Shown here: positions 1 through 12,703 of the stretch, in pieces
How the letters are laid out: every line of letters starts with the position of its first letter
Position numbering within the stretch: the stretch's first letter is position 1
Assembly (NCBI GenBank): GCA_018398765.1
Contig: JAHBMJ010000981.1
Location: 1 to 38,773 of the forward strand
DNA length: 38,773 bases
Direction: 5' to 3'
Origin: Chromera velia
Lineage: Eukaryota > Sar > Chromeraceae
Translations under genes and position numbers: made by a program
Notes under the pieces: generated by a model
Seen by the model: the letters and a program-made list of their open reading frames with translations, nothing else
Told to the model about the DNA's origin: nothing
The model's database searches: none

Positions 1-1853
1 GGGGGGGGGACCGATGATACCTCTCTCTTTAAACCTTCTTTTGCCTTCATTCATCTCATGTCTTTCTCATACAGGTCTGTCTGTCTCTTTTTTCCTTCCT
101 TCCTTCCGTCCTCGATTGGTGCATGATACATGGCGCGTCCTGCAAGCTTCGCAAGGTGAAGCCCTGCGCCTGCGAGAATTCGATGGACAAACAATGATTG
201 ATTGACGTCCTCAAAAGACAAAAGACAGAGAAGACCGGTCGGACGAGATTGTGCTTCTTTCTTGTTGGCTGCCGGCCAACTTTTTTCCCTGTGTCTTGTT
301 CTCTCTCTCTTTCTCTCTTTCGGCCTGCCTGTTGATCTATCGATGGATCTGATCGATCGATCTCTCCTTTATTCTTTTCTCTTGTTCTCCCTCTCTTTTC
401 TTCGGTTCTCTTCTGATCAGATCACTCGTCTGAGTGACTGTCGTGCCCTTTCTCTGCTCTTCCTTCCTTGTCTCTTTACGCCTTTGTCTGCCTCTTCATC
501 CGACTCCCTTCGCCCCCCTCTCCAGGTGCGGGGCTGGGATGCATTGCATGCACACACTGACTGACCTTTGTTTGTCTTCCTTCGTTTTGTGATGCAAGTC
601 AATGCATTCATTCATTCATTCATCAGAAGGAGGAGAAGTCAAAGCGAAAGCAGGGGAAAGAAGGGGAAGAAGGAAACAAACAGGAAAAGAAGAGCACTTA
701 CCTGCTGTTGTGCTGATATGCTTGCCGGCCCGTCAAGGAAAGGTTGTCCAAATCAGCTAGGTAGGCCTCTTTTCTTTTCTTTTCTTTGCTGACCTTTCTT
801 GCTTCTCTCTTACTTGCTTGCTCGCTTTCCTACCCAATTCTTTCTCAAAGCTCACTCTCTTGTTTTTTTTTGCTTTTCCCTACTCATTTCATCTTTCGAT
901 GACGTACCCACCCTCCGTATGTATCATTCGTCGGTTTAGGCCCAAGCAGGCAGTGCATCGATTTACTGTTGCGATTTTTTGCAATGCATCCATGCGTAAG
1001 AGTAAATATATATCCATTCATCATACAGTCGGCTGTTGATATTCACATCGGCAGTCTATAGGACTACATGGCTCTTTCTTTGCCTTCATATCACTCACGA
1101 TCGTTGCATGCATGTGGAAGCTTGGTCCGTTTTGATGGATGGATCGATGGAAGAGAGTAAGCGGGCGACGAGGCTCCCCCCCCCCCGCACGACATGACGG
1201 TGACCATCAGGCCGCTGACGTGTCGTGACCCCATGCATCCATCCATCTCCTGCTTGCACACATACCCATGCGGGCAGGCAACCGTCTCCCCCCCATGCCC
1301 TTTTGACCTTCCCATTGGAAAGAAGAAAGAAAGGAAGGGAGCAACCAACCAAGGCCTGCAGCGATCCTTTCATGGGTTGCTTGCTGCTTTCTGGGAGCAG
1401 AGAAGGAGGGAAGAAGGAAGGAAGGGAGGGAGGAAAGTCAAACCAATGTAGGCAGCCAAGCCAGGCGGTGAGCTTGTCGTCTGTCAGCTTTGGTTTCTTT
1501 CAATTGATCCGTTGAGTCCTTCGTTCGTTCCTTCTTCTCTCTTCGTTCTCCCTCCCCATCTCATCTCTTCCTTCCCCCGGGAGACACGACACCTCCCTCA
1601 ATCAGTTGAAGCGAGACAGACAGACAGCTGGAGCGAACAGACCGGACACAGTCAGAGATTCCCGGGCAAACGGAGAATCTTGAATCAGACAGCGAGCGAC
1701 CAAGAAGCTGAAAGTGGGAAGCAGGTAAGGCAAGGAAAGGACGCAGAAGGAGGAGAGGAGACGGAGAATGTGAACACTTCTTCCTTCCACTTTTCTCCTT
1801 CCCTCGGTCACTTTTTCTCTTCCTTCTCTGTTCCTTTCTTCCTCTCTCGTTTT

Positions 1854-1890
<37 letters not shown>

Positions 1891-4870
1891 GTTCTCTCTG
1901 TTGTGATCATTGAATCACTCACAGAAGAGAAGAGTCAAGAGGAGTGGGCGGCAAAAGAGGGAGGAGTTCGGAGGATCGAGAGAGACAAAAGGAATTCAAC
2001 AGCTAGGGATTGATGTCGCTGTCCTTCCTTTCGTGAGCGAAGTCCAGGTTTCCGAGACGGACCGGTGTCCCGGCCTGCGTCCTGTCTGCCCAGTCCTTCC
2101 TTCATCAGTAGGTACCGTACGTCATCCGTCCATATTGGACTCTTCTCTTCAAACACGATACGGAAAAGAAAAGGCACTGCCGGACACACAGACAGACAGA
2201 GACTCTACGCGACAGGAAAGGAGGGCAGAGGCTTCTTCATGGTTTGTCTGTTTTGGTCCTGCGGATGGATGGAAAGAGGTTGCATGCAACATGCGACACA
2301 TCCATCCATCCATCCATCCATCCGCCCATTGTGCATGCCTGACTGACCGACAGGGGTGGCCCGCTGGCTGGCTGGCTGCCTGGCTGCCCCGGCGGGGCAT
2401 TCGAGAGGGACGATCGAAGGGAAGGAATCCATTCGAATGCCCTGCAGTGGCTGGTAAGTTTTTTGGGGGGTGGACTCGATTTCTTGGAGAGGAGAATGCA
2501 TACAACAAACAATGAATGAATGAATGAGCGTAAACTGATAGTACGATACTTGCTCATGCAGTCCACTGACTGACCTTCCTTTTCATCATCATGCATTTTC
2601 GATCGATCGATCGATTGATCCCCAGCCGGTCTGTGTGTGTACAGATTGGGTGACTGGCCTTTTCATCATCATGCATTCTCAATCGATCGATTGATCCCCA
2701 GCCGGTCTGTGTGTGTACAGATTGGGAAAACAAGGAGGTCAACACACATACCGACTTGTCTGAAAGGAATGTGCAGGCATCCGGCTGTGTGTGAGAGTGT
2801 GCTTATCCGTCCGTCCGTCCGTCCGGATTTGAAGATTTGTGTGGAGACAGACCAAAAGAGAAAGGGGGGGCAAGAGACAGGGGTCCAGAATCATGAAACG
2901 AACGGAACACCAAGCAAAGGAGCCGGTTGGTTGGTGCCCGGTTGGCATCTGGAGGTATTGCACATGTACGTCTTTACCGAAGTGGAAGAAACGAATGGAA
3001 AGGAGTCCCATCATCTGACGATCGAGCAGCTTTTTTTCTTGCAGTCGATCTGAGGGGATTGCATGCATGGGGTTTCCTTTCCTTTCCTTTCCTCTTCTCT
3101 TTTTGTTCGTTTGAAACCTCCAGTTGGTCGAGCTCCAGTCGGATACACTTGTCTGTCCGCATGTCGATCTGAGGGGTTTGCTTGATGGGTTGGTAGTCGT
3201 TGGTCGACCGTGGGAGGGAAGGAAGGAAGAAAAGGATGGCCGTCGACAGTAAAAGGAAAAGAAAAAGGAAGAAAAAGGAAAGGCATCCATGTAAGGACCC
3301 ACGATTCCATCAGCAATACCCGACCGAGCTCGATCATTGGTCTTTCGCTTCATGTACAAGGAGGGAGGTTGACAACAACACTTCATAAGCACTCACTGCA
3401 GGGGAGAATAATGAGGACAAGACACGAGAAGGGAAGTAAGTCTGTCTGTTTTCCCATACGCACCATGCCTCCTTTCTGTTCCGTTAATTCCGGGTGTTTT
3501 CTTAATCAATGAGCTTTGGGAAGAGAGATAGCTACAAGGCCGGGGGGGGGGGTTGGTCCACTGATTTCCCTTCGTATGTAAAGAGAGAGAAAGAAAGAAA
3601 GCATCCCCTAATGGCTTCGCATGGCCCCCGCGTTCGTTCGATCGTCCGCACGTGCAATTATCCTTCCCGGGCTGCTCCTCCATTCCCCCCCCTTCATTGT
3701 GTAATATCCCTTCCTCCGTCTTTCGGTGTACGTTGCAAGCTTTGCACGGTGGCAGGAAGACGTGTGCACTGGCTCGATCGCTGCACGGCCTCCCCCGCCC
3801 GCCCGTCAGGGAGGGAGGGGAGAGAGGCGTCCCGTCCCGTCCAGACAATTAACACTACCTGGCTTAATTCTTGCTTGCCTACTTCCCCTTCTCCCTGCTT
3901 CCACTTTTTTTGCAAACCTGCAGGCAGTCTCCATTTGTTATTTTTTTCTTTCTTTCCAACGCTCTCTCTCTCTTTCTGTTTCAAACCATCCATCCATGCA
4001 TCCCCTCCCGCATGCATCCTTTGAAGGTGCAAAGGGCACTCGAGCATCGATAGAGGCCCGTCCATTCATCTCTTTCTTTCTTTTCTTCACATTCACATTG
4101 ACATTCGCTCCTCATTGCTTGATGATCAGCATTCATGCGCTAGCTGATGCTGCATGCGTTGATTCGTGTACATTCGTCATGCAACAAACCATCCGGCTGT
4201 TGATGCTCACATTGGCATGCAGTCTGTCTCCGTGTACAAATAAATAAAAAACGCTTCCATGCATGACTGTATCCCCCCTTTTTTGGCCCTCGTTGTCGAC
4301 TCGTTAATTGTCTTCCACGCCTTCATATTCCGTAGTGGAAGATAAATTGGCTTTTTGGGAAAGACCGTTGAAGTCCCATTCAACGGATCGATTAAACCTG
4401 CCTGCATGAGGGCGGGCAAACTGTCAACTTAGACGATCATTGATCGAACCATGCAGGCCCGTGGAAATGAAGTCGTGCGTGCGCAAAGAAGAGAGACACA
4501 TGCAGGAGAACAATTGCCCGTTCAGTGCAGCCCGACGTCCTTGAAGTTCGTTTGTCTCTTCTGTTCTCTACCTATACTCTGGTTGACCCATTGATGCTTC
4601 GATCCTTCGTGAGCATAGTAACTTCATTGCCGTCTGCTCGCTTGCGTCGGAAGCGAGAGACGAACAACGCACGTGGATCAGACTGATCCATCGTACAAAA
4701 CATGCACCAAGATTCAAGAAACTCCGGCCAATCATGCATGCATGGCATTGCATCATATCATATATGGCTCTAGCAAAGCCAACTTCATTCATTCATTCAT
4801 TCATGAGTCATGCAGTGGTAGCTTTTACTGCAGCTGTACGCGAGCTACGTTCGCATGTCAGTGATCACTG
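1..4870. other. Low-complexity region without a supported gene
   Basis: Nearly 4.9 kb of pyrimidine-rich tracts, CCTT/TCTC runs, CATC/GATC short repeats and TGCATGCA motifs. Open frames occur on both strands, but they are rich in Ser/Phe/Leu or Arg/Lys from CT or GA tracts and none resembles a family I know. A few isolated strong donor-like sites (GTAAGG near 1724, GTAAGT near 2453 and 3433) and TGCAG acceptor-like sites (near 3398) could mark untranslated exons or a noncoding transcript, or introns of a gene lying outside. I see no tRNA or rRNA gene here. Confidence 0.6.
2571..2726. repeat. Direct tandem duplication of about 80 bp
   Basis: Two adjacent copies, 2571-2650 and 2651-2726, both run from a CATCATCATGCATT block through GATCGATC and CCCAGCCGGTC to TGTACAGATTGGG. 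The second copy lacks one 4-base GATC unit and has a few substitutions. It lies in the gene-poor left part and has no evident coding role. Confidence 0.85.
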
Positions 4871-5600
4871 TATGATACAGTCCGGCCTGAAATTTAGGCT
4901 TAAAATGGTTGTCTGGTCTACCGTTTTTAAGCAGTAAAACTATGTATTAACTAGTACATTAATCGAAAATTATGTTTTGAAATTTATAAAATTTTAAAAT
5001 TATTTTTTGATTATAATTGATTGATTGATTTATTTATCGCCATGCATAATCTAGGCGCCGAACGTTAGAAGCCTATACAAACAGGCAGATGGTGATCGCA
5101 TATGATGCATGATCATGCGCATGGACTCAGACCCTAGCCGATTTGTCTGTACTAACTTCGGGATCAGTGATAAGTAAGTGATAAGTGATTACTGGCGCCC
5201 TACAGCACTGTCGCCGTTTTATCTTATAGAGTGCAAATGGCACATTGGAGGCTTATTGTAGCTTATTAAAGTGTTTTTAAGGGTTGATATATGGTTAGGA
5301 ACTCATTAAAAACAATTTTGAAAGTGGCTGTTTAAGGTGATTTTGAGGTTCCTGACCCCCATAACTTCGGGATCAGTATATAAAATTACAGACAAATCGG
5401 CTAAGGTCTGAGTCCACGCGCATGATGATGTATACGTACCAAGCTCTGGTTTGATTTGCCATAAGTTGCGATATAGATTGCGATAATTTGACGACGAGAA
5501 CTGATCATGAGATGTCTGAGTCGAACCTAGAGTCGAATATATGCGGTCACGCAAAAATGAAAGTCCTTTCCAGACATTCAGCGAGGCATCTGGAACATTT
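4870..5600. other. AT-rich island
   Basis: Base composition drops sharply to AT-rich from about 4870, with TTTAAAATTATT-type sequence, and recovers near 5560 just before the 3' end of the minus-strand transporter gene. It contains the inverted-repeat element at 5108-5430. No coding exon is evident. Similar AT-rich islands at 13280-17100, 25270-25720, 27900-28130 and 36030-36830 also fall between genes, and two of them also carry inverted-repeat elements. Confidence 0.65.
5108..5430. mobile_element. MITE-like inverted-repeat element, 323 bp
   Basis: Terminal inverted repeats of about 44 bp: left arm 5108-5151 (begins CATGATCATGCGCATGG) and right arm 5387-5430, whose reverse complement begins CATCATCATGCGCGTGG. 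The arms share the block ACTCAGACC(C/T)TAGCCG and differ at only a few positions. Inside, the block TAACTTCGGGATCAGT occurs near both arms in the same orientation. There is no open frame of transposase size, so it is non-autonomous. A target-site duplication is not clear. Family unknown. Confidence 0.7.
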
Positions 5601-5644
5601 GAGGTTGGTCGTTGACGGATGTTGACGGCAACATTGTTGCAAGT

Positions 5645-6639
5645 CTATCCGAGAGCCATCATACAAACACCTCCCACACAAACAAAAGCCCCCAGTACTC
5701 CCCGAGCTGAGACCCTCTCCTTCTTCATGAGCCACACGAGCGGAAGAGACCACAAAGGACCCGTGGAGAACAGAGTGATGCTCACACCAACGGAGACTTG
5801 GAACAGCGCGTACTGAGAGAGCGCAGGCGAAAGAAACGTTCCAATGAAAACGCCTATACAAATCTGAACCCACTCCCACCGAGTCATGCAACCGTCACAA
5901 GGCAGACGGTGCCATCTGTTGGCTCTGCCTTCAGTCTCGGTCTCCCCTGTGGTTCCACTCTTGTCCTCCCGTTCACGGACCCGATTACGATTTCGTCCGG
6001 GACTTCTCATAATGAGCACAGGGTCAGAATCTCTCCTCCTAGAGACATCCTCAGACTCCTGCGTCTTGACTACTTCGTTCTTCTCCCCCCCCTCTGCTGA
6101 CACCCCCAAGGCTGCCTCCAGGTCTTCCCCCTCCACACAGTCACAGTCGGAAGCCATGTGTGGAACAGGGGAGCACTCAGATGTGCTCTCTCGGTCACTG
6201 GAAGGGAGAGAAACCCCGTGGTGTCTCGTCAAGTTCTCTCTCTGCTGCTCTGTTGGGGTACGAGTCGAGTGAGGCTGGCTTCTCTTCCTTCTTGGCCTTC
6301 CGACTGTGAGTGTGACTGCTGAGGCGTTTGTAGGGAGGGAGGGGGAGTCCGAGGAGGTAATCCGGGGGGGGGGAACCGGGGGGCGCACCGGAGATGGTCG
6401 GAGGGAGAGCAGTCGTTCGAACAGAGTGCAGAGGAGCATGAAGAAAAGAAGACAGTACCTGCAAGGGAAAGAGAGACCACATCCATCAATCCATCCATTC
6501 ATCCTCCCAGATTAAAGCATTTCAAGCCAAGTGAAAGCGCAGAGCTGCTCGAGGGGGAAACACAAAAGGGTGAGGGCGCATGTTGACTCAGTCCTGCTGG
6601 TTACATGTGCTCTCTCTGTCTCTCTCTCTCTCTCTCTCT

Positions 6640-6692
<53 letters not shown>

Positions 6693-8628
6693 GGACACAC
6701 ACAACTGCCAGAGACGTGTTTACTTGCTGAGTTAGGCAAACAAACTCTCTCGCTTGATCGCCGAGTAATCGGGAGGGAGACAGGGAATGAGGGAGGAAGG
6801 GATGGAGGGACTGATCGATGTGCATCCTTCCTCCTGCCTCTCCCATCTTGCCCGCTCTTTTTCTTGTTTGCCTGTTTGTTTGTCTCCTTTTCCCTTTGCT
6901 CTCACTCTCTCCTTCCTTTCCTCTCCTTCTCTCCACCCTTTTCTTTGCTTCCCGGAAACGACCGCGCCCCCCCAAAGAGAAGATTAGAGGCCGAGGTTCA
7001 CGATTTGCTTCAAAGTATGCAATTGCTACGCAAGAGGCCAAAATCTGGCGCTCGCCAGACACTCACAAGAGCCACACGTCCACATACAAGGAGACAGAAG
7101 GACAGGCGGACAAGCGGACCCACCCGGCAAACCCGAACCGGATCGCGTTGATGTCCCAGGTTGACATTTTCTTTCCGAATCCTTTGATCACCACCACAGC
7201 GCCCACGTCCATCAAGATGTTCACAAAATTCAGCGCGTAGCCCTGGGCGACCTTGGAAGACAACGCTCGACACGAAGAACTGGAGAGACGGGAGCGAAGA
7301 TCAGTCGGCTGCTCCGATTGCGCCTTCCACGCATGAACGCGCGAAGAACAGGGACCGACACTGCATGCAAGAGAGAGTACGGAGGAGGAAGGAAGAGCGC
7401 ATCAGTCAGTCTCATGGGCTTGCAAGAGGAGGGCAGGAAGGAATTGGAGGGAAAGATGGATGACTGGGACAGGAGGTGAGGACGGGCAAACGAGAATGAT
7501 CGACAACCAGGTACATAATTTGACGTTACGTAATTAACTGCCTCTGTACAATTCCTCTTTTTCCGTCGCTTACAAGCAGTCCCCCCCCCATGCTTGATTT
7601 CCTGTCTAGATTGCAGCTTCTAGTATGAATGCATCCCATCCATTTGAGTCCCAATGCAGCAAGCCCCTTCGTCTGCCTGCCTGACCGACTCGCCTGATGC
7701 ACCCACCTGTCGTTCTTCTCCTCTTCCTCTCCACCCCCGCTTCTCTGTCCTTCCCCTGAACCCCCTCGCTCAGTCTCACTAGAGTCTCTCGAAGACTCTG
7801 GGAGTGAAACCCTTTGGGGATTGTGGGGGGCCTGTTCCTTCATTGCGGTAGAGGAACCAGAAGATGCGGCTGATTCGGGTAGAGACTTTTCGGAGCCTTC
7901 CTCAAGTTTGGGGTCGAGTGCTTCCTCTTCCCTTTCCTTTCCGTTCCCTTCCTGCAACACGGTGACCGGCCCTCCTCCCATCTTCCCACCAGAAGAGGCA
8001 AAATCCTCCATCAAAGGAGGGGATTCCGGTTCCGATTGTCGCACCCCCTGTGCTCCTGTCAGCCCCCCGTCTCCTTTTCCCGTCTCCTCTGTTTCACCCT
8101 CCTCCTCCTCCTCCTCGACCGCCTCCTCCGGGTGCTTTTCGGTCGCCTTCCCGCCACTTTCCCTTTCCCCACCCTTCTTCTTGCTGTTCTCCAAGGCGAC
8201 CACCAGAATTCCCCCACAGTCACAACCATGCCAAAACACACCACCCAAGTCATCCTCTCACCCAGAAACACCCACCCACCCACCGACGCCCCAAACGGTC
8301 GGAGGGAGTCCATCAAGATCACTCGTCGAGCACCCATCATCTGCAGCGCTTGCAGCCACAGAATATCGCCGAGCAACGTGCCGACCGTGGACGCCAAAAG
8401 AAGCATCCCCACCTCAAACACATCCGGGGAAACCCAGTAGGAACGGACGTCAAACACAAACGTCTGGATCACAATCACCAAAACGAACAGCCCCCCTGCA
8501 AGGCAACCCTTGAACATATTCAGCCCCAGAGCGCTAGACTTCCAGGCCTTCTCATAGAAGATGAAGCCCACAGTCATCAACAAAGCAGCAGCCAGAGCTG
8601 CCAGAACACCCCACAGACTCTGCGACAT
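5645..8628 (-). CDS. EamA/DMT-superfamily membrane transporter, 3 exons, 1-base frameshift
   Basis: Exons 8628-7707, 7279-7124 and 6458-5645. Splice phases match (2 and 2) and both donors are GTGGGT. The product is about 630 aa with ten hydrophobic segments arranged as two EamA repeats. Repeat 1 (about residues 5-145) contains the family-typical stretch with GDILWLQAL, then LMDSLRPFGASVGGWVFLGE. An acidic Glu/Ser-rich loop of about 160 residues follows, then TM6-7, another hydrophilic loop of about 170 residues, and TM8-10 ending in MMALG. EamA proteins move metabolites such as amino acids, sugars or nucleotide sugars; the substrate here is unknown. The frame breaks inside TM5 at a C5 run on the plus strand (8211-8215): one extra base restores both the TM5 sequence and a total length divisible by three. 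A sequencing error is more likely than a pseudogene, because all downstream exons are intact. Confidence 0.75.
6610..6690. repeat. Compound (TC)n(AC)n microsatellite
   Basis: About 30 bases of TC dinucleotides followed directly by about 45 bases of AC dinucleotides, inside the second intron of the minus-strand transporter gene. Read on the gene strand it is (GT)n(GA)n. Confidence 0.95.
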
Positions 8629-9329
8629 CCCCTGACTCTTTACCTGTTACGTTATATATGCTCTGTCGAAGTTTGGAACTTAGCCGAACCAGCCTACGTG
8701 CCCTCACGGCATGACAAGAGCATGCAGTAACGATGCGATCCGTGGAGAGTCCATCCAGGCCGTCGGACTAACTGCAGATGCTGTGGTTTGTATCACTACC
8801 TGCAGAAACCGGGCGCTGAAGTCATCTGAAGTCTGAGTCAGTGAAGACTGAAGTCTGCATGAAAATTTCTGCGAGCCGAGCTAGCTATAGCTAGCTAGCT
8901 AGCTCGTGATAGCTCGCGCGGCCGCGAGCTCGACCGAGCTATACCCATGCATGGATGCATGCATGCATGACGCACACGAGCTACAATCGAGCTACAGAAG
9001 CATTAATTCGATCCTTTTTCATTAATTTCAATATGAACAAAAAAGGTACGCACCTCGATCTCGACACTCTTTCATCAATCTTCACAGATCATGCCTGTGC
9101 CATTTCTCCTTGCTTTGTTTTTTGACCGGCACGAAGCGGTAAGTCAGACTGACCAGGCTCGTGCTGCCATCGATCATCCGGCCACAAAAGATGTTCGAAC
9201 AACTGTTGTTTTGAGACAACACGTACATCTTCGTACGCGCAGAGCTAGGTGAACTTTGGCCGTTGTCGATCGTTCACTCACATTTGGCACTGACTTGGTT
9301 CCTTGGCTGGTTTTCCTTCCTCTTCGATC
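8629..9329. promoter_or_regulatory. Divergent intergenic promoter region
   Basis: The transporter gene starts at 8628 on the minus strand and the cyclophilin gene at 9330 on the plus strand, so both promoters must lie in these 701 bases. The centre (about 8877-8990) is densely palindromic: repeated AGCTAGCT, a GCGCGGCCGCGAGCTCG block, and a GCATGCATGCATGC run, with CGAGCTAC repeated nearby. No TATA box can be assigned with confidence. TGCATGCA is a known ApiAP2 binding core in Plasmodium; relevance here is inference. Confidence 0.5.
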
Positions 9330-11794
9330 ATGTCAGTGGTGATTCACACGACGGTGGGCGCCCTGCGGATCCGCCTCTTCTGGAGAGAAACGCCGAAGAC
9401 GTGCCGGAATTTCATCGAACTCTGCAAGTGTGGTTACTACGACGGTACGTCAGTGCTCCTCCTTTTTGTTCCTGGAAACGCAAAGTTACGGTTCCAGCTG
9501 CCTTTATTGGTATTGCAACTGTGGATCTTCTTCTGGAAAGCAGTTCAGCCATTGAGCAACGACCTAGGAAAGAGGGAGAAAAGGAAGCGCATGCATGCAG
9601 TCGGATATATACGTGTATACGTAGACGGATGGTTTGTCTTCCTTTTACTCTAGCTCTTTGTGAGCGTCGTTTCTTGTGTGGGCAGGAAGAACTCCCGATG
9701 TGAGATCTTGTGCCGTCCTCTGTATCACTGACAGTATATACACACACATGCAGAGATGCATACGTGTGTATCTATCTGCCTCCGGTTGCTGTGTGGGGCC
9801 CTTCCGTAGAAGGATTCAGTTATTGAGGGTGTTTGTTGTTTTGATTTGTGCCTACTTGATCTTTTTCTTCCTCTTCCTTTCTTCCTTCCTTTCTTCCTTC
9901 CTTTCTTCCTTCCTTCCTTCCTTCCTTTCTTTCTTTCTTTCTTTCTTTCTTCCTTCTTTCCTTCCTTCCTTCCTTCCTCCCTTCCTACCTTCCTTCTTTC
10001 CTTTCTTTCTTTCTATCTTTCTTTTCTTGCTGCAGGCTGCCTGATCCATAGGGTCATCAAGGGATTCATGGTGAGCTGCTGGCTTGGTCGTGCTTATTTG
10101 ATGCGAATGCGCATGGGGGAGGCTCATGCGTTAGCAAAGAGGGACGATTGAGCAACGTCTTCCCTTGGGGAATGCAGGATGACAGCATGCATGCGTTGGC
10201 AGACTTGATTTGAGGAGTCGGATTTGTTTGGAGGCAGACTTGATTTGAGGAACTGGATTTGTTTAGAGGCAGACTTGATTTGAGGAATTGGATTTGTTTG
10301 GAGGCAGACTTGATTTGAGGAATTGGATTTGTTTAGAGGCAGACTTGATTTGAGGAATTGGATTTGTTTGGAGGCAGACTTGATTTGAGGAATTGGATTT
10401 GTTTGGAGGCAGACTTGATTTGAGGAATTGGGTTTGGAGTCTGACAGTCTCTCTTCGTCTGTTTCGTTTACTCTGTTGATATTCTCACTCTGCCACTTTC
10501 AGACGCGAGAGACGAAAACTGCACATGATAAATTCATACGGACTGATGCCGACTGGCGCTCTCTTTGGGGTCAGCATGTACTCAGGTTCCCAGATTCTGC
10601 TTCTTTCTTTGAATGAGTAATCAATTCATAAATGTGAATCAATGGTTGACTGACTGACTGTTTAATTGCAGTTTCAGACAGGCCTTCCTGACGTGACAAA
10701 ACCCAACAGCGGGACGTCCATCTACAAGAGCCGTCAATTCGAGGACGAGATCTGTGCCACTCTGTCCCACGACAGGCCGGGGACGGTGTCGATGGTCAAC
10801 GAAGGAAAAAGGAACACCAACACTTGCGAGTTCTTCGTCAGCTTCACTGCCTCTCCGCATCTTGATGGGGTGGGTCAGTTGAGCTCAAAGGTGTGAGTGT
10901 GTGAGGGGGGGGAGGCGGTGCCGGCTCGTTTTTCTCTTTTTTTTTTTTTTTTTCTGTTTCTTTGCGCTACTCTTTCGGTGACTTGATGATAGGTCATTCA
11001 TTTCTTTTCGGTTTGCTCCATTCATCTGTCTACGGATCCATGCATCATCTCGCTCCCCCAACTACCTTTGCCGGGTTCTGTTGTCCTTACTGATTGATTT
11101 TTGTTTGTTTGTTTGTTTGTTTGTTCGTTTCATGTCTACTGTCTGTTTGCATGTGAGTCTGCATGTCCATCTGTTGAGCGAACATCTTGTTGTCTCTCGC
11201 TGTTTACGTTTTTTCTTCCTTCTTGCCTGCTTTCCTTCTTGTCTCTCTCCCTCTCTCTCTATGCAGCGAAACACATTATTTGGGTGGGTGGGTCAGTGAG
11301 ATGACCGGGAGGATCCATCGCTCCCTCTCCGAGCCGGTCTCTGAATTCTCTTTTTCAGCTGCTTGGCATGCAACTACTTTTCTTTTCTTTTCTTTTCTTT
11401 TCTTTTCAGTCTGTTCCTCTGAGCTGGTTTATCGTAGAGGGCATGCAATCGTGGTTAGAAGATGTTGACTGCTTCATCCCCGTGTCCTTCTCAGTGATGA
11501 TAGTCCCCATTCCAGATCCAAGAGCCTCACCTGGTTTTCTACCTATAGAAGAACTTCTTTATTCTTTTCTTCCTCCTCCTTGCGGAACGTCTCGGTGGTC
11601 TTCATTCTTCTTCTGCCAAATTCACGTGAGGGTGTGTAGGGAGGGTGTGAATTAAACGACTATTTCATGCCGCTTTCTCTCAATCCACTTTTTCCTCCTC
11701 ACTTGCTTCTTCTCTCTCTCGTTCTTCTTTTTCTCAGAGAGCTGGCACCCGATTCTCTGGAACTTCTTGCGGACATCGAACTGGTCTGTCTGTA

Positions 11795-11827
<33 letters not shown>

Positions 11828-11890
11828 GGCTGTCTGTCTGTCTGTCTGTCTGTCTGTCTGAAGAAAAGAAGGGAGAAGAAGAAACATATA

Positions 11891-11922
<32 letters not shown>

Positions 11923-11953
11923 GAAGCAAAGAAGGGAGAAGAAGAAACATATA

Positions 11954-11993
<40 letters not shown>

Positions 11994-11994
11994 T

Positions 11995-12025
<31 letters not shown>

Positions 12026-12657
12026 TTGTTCTTTCCTTCCTTCCTTCCTTCTTTCTTTCTTTCTTTCTTTCTTTCTTTTTTTCTTTCTTTCTTTCTGTCT
12101 GTCTTTCTTTCTTTCTTTCTTTCTTTTTGTCCGTTGTCTACATGACGAGAAGAAGGGAGAAGCAAGTAGTCTGTCGGCCTGTCTGACTATCTGCCTGAGT
12201 GACTGCTCGGAACCCAAACTCACCTGACGAGGGAGGGCCACAGGGGTACGGCCGAAACAGCGCTGTCGCGAGACCCGGAAAAGGAATGGAAGTGGATTTT
12301 CGTGAATGAATGCGTGAAAGAAAGGAAAGAGAAAGAAACCATGTGTCTGTCTGTAGGTTCGATCGCTCCCGTCTCGCACCTTCTGGTGGTGCCTCTCCTT
12401 TGCGTGTCTCTCTTTGTCTGTGTGTTGTACATGTTTCTGCTCCGTGCATGGGTTTTCTTCTTCCCTTCCTTTTGGTTTGCCTCGATTCTGTGCATCTCAC
12501 TCTCTGTTTTTTCCTTTTGTTCTTTCAGATGGAGCCCCGCTCTAGCTGTTGCTTCTCTTTTCTTTCAATGAGTCAATCCACGTTCCCAGAGATCTTCATC
12601 ACCCGCTGACTGTGTGCTCAAGCGAATATGAAACAGACGAACGAACCCGTGCTGCCT

Positions 12658-12703
<46 letters not shown>

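Noticed and set aside
1512-2515. Possible multi-exon gene with Arg/Ser-rich frames
   Set aside because: The frames follow GA and CT tracts and show no domain. Isolated donor-like sites alone do not support coding.
9846-10151. Phe/Leu/Ser-rich open frame
   Set aside because: It is a translation of the CCTT/CTTT polypyrimidine tract in cyclophilin intron 1.
11784-12170. CRISPR-like array (repeats with spacers)
   Set aside because: The repeats are a simple TCTG tetranucleotide of varying length inside a eukaryotic intron, and the spacers resemble one another, unlike CRISPR spacers.
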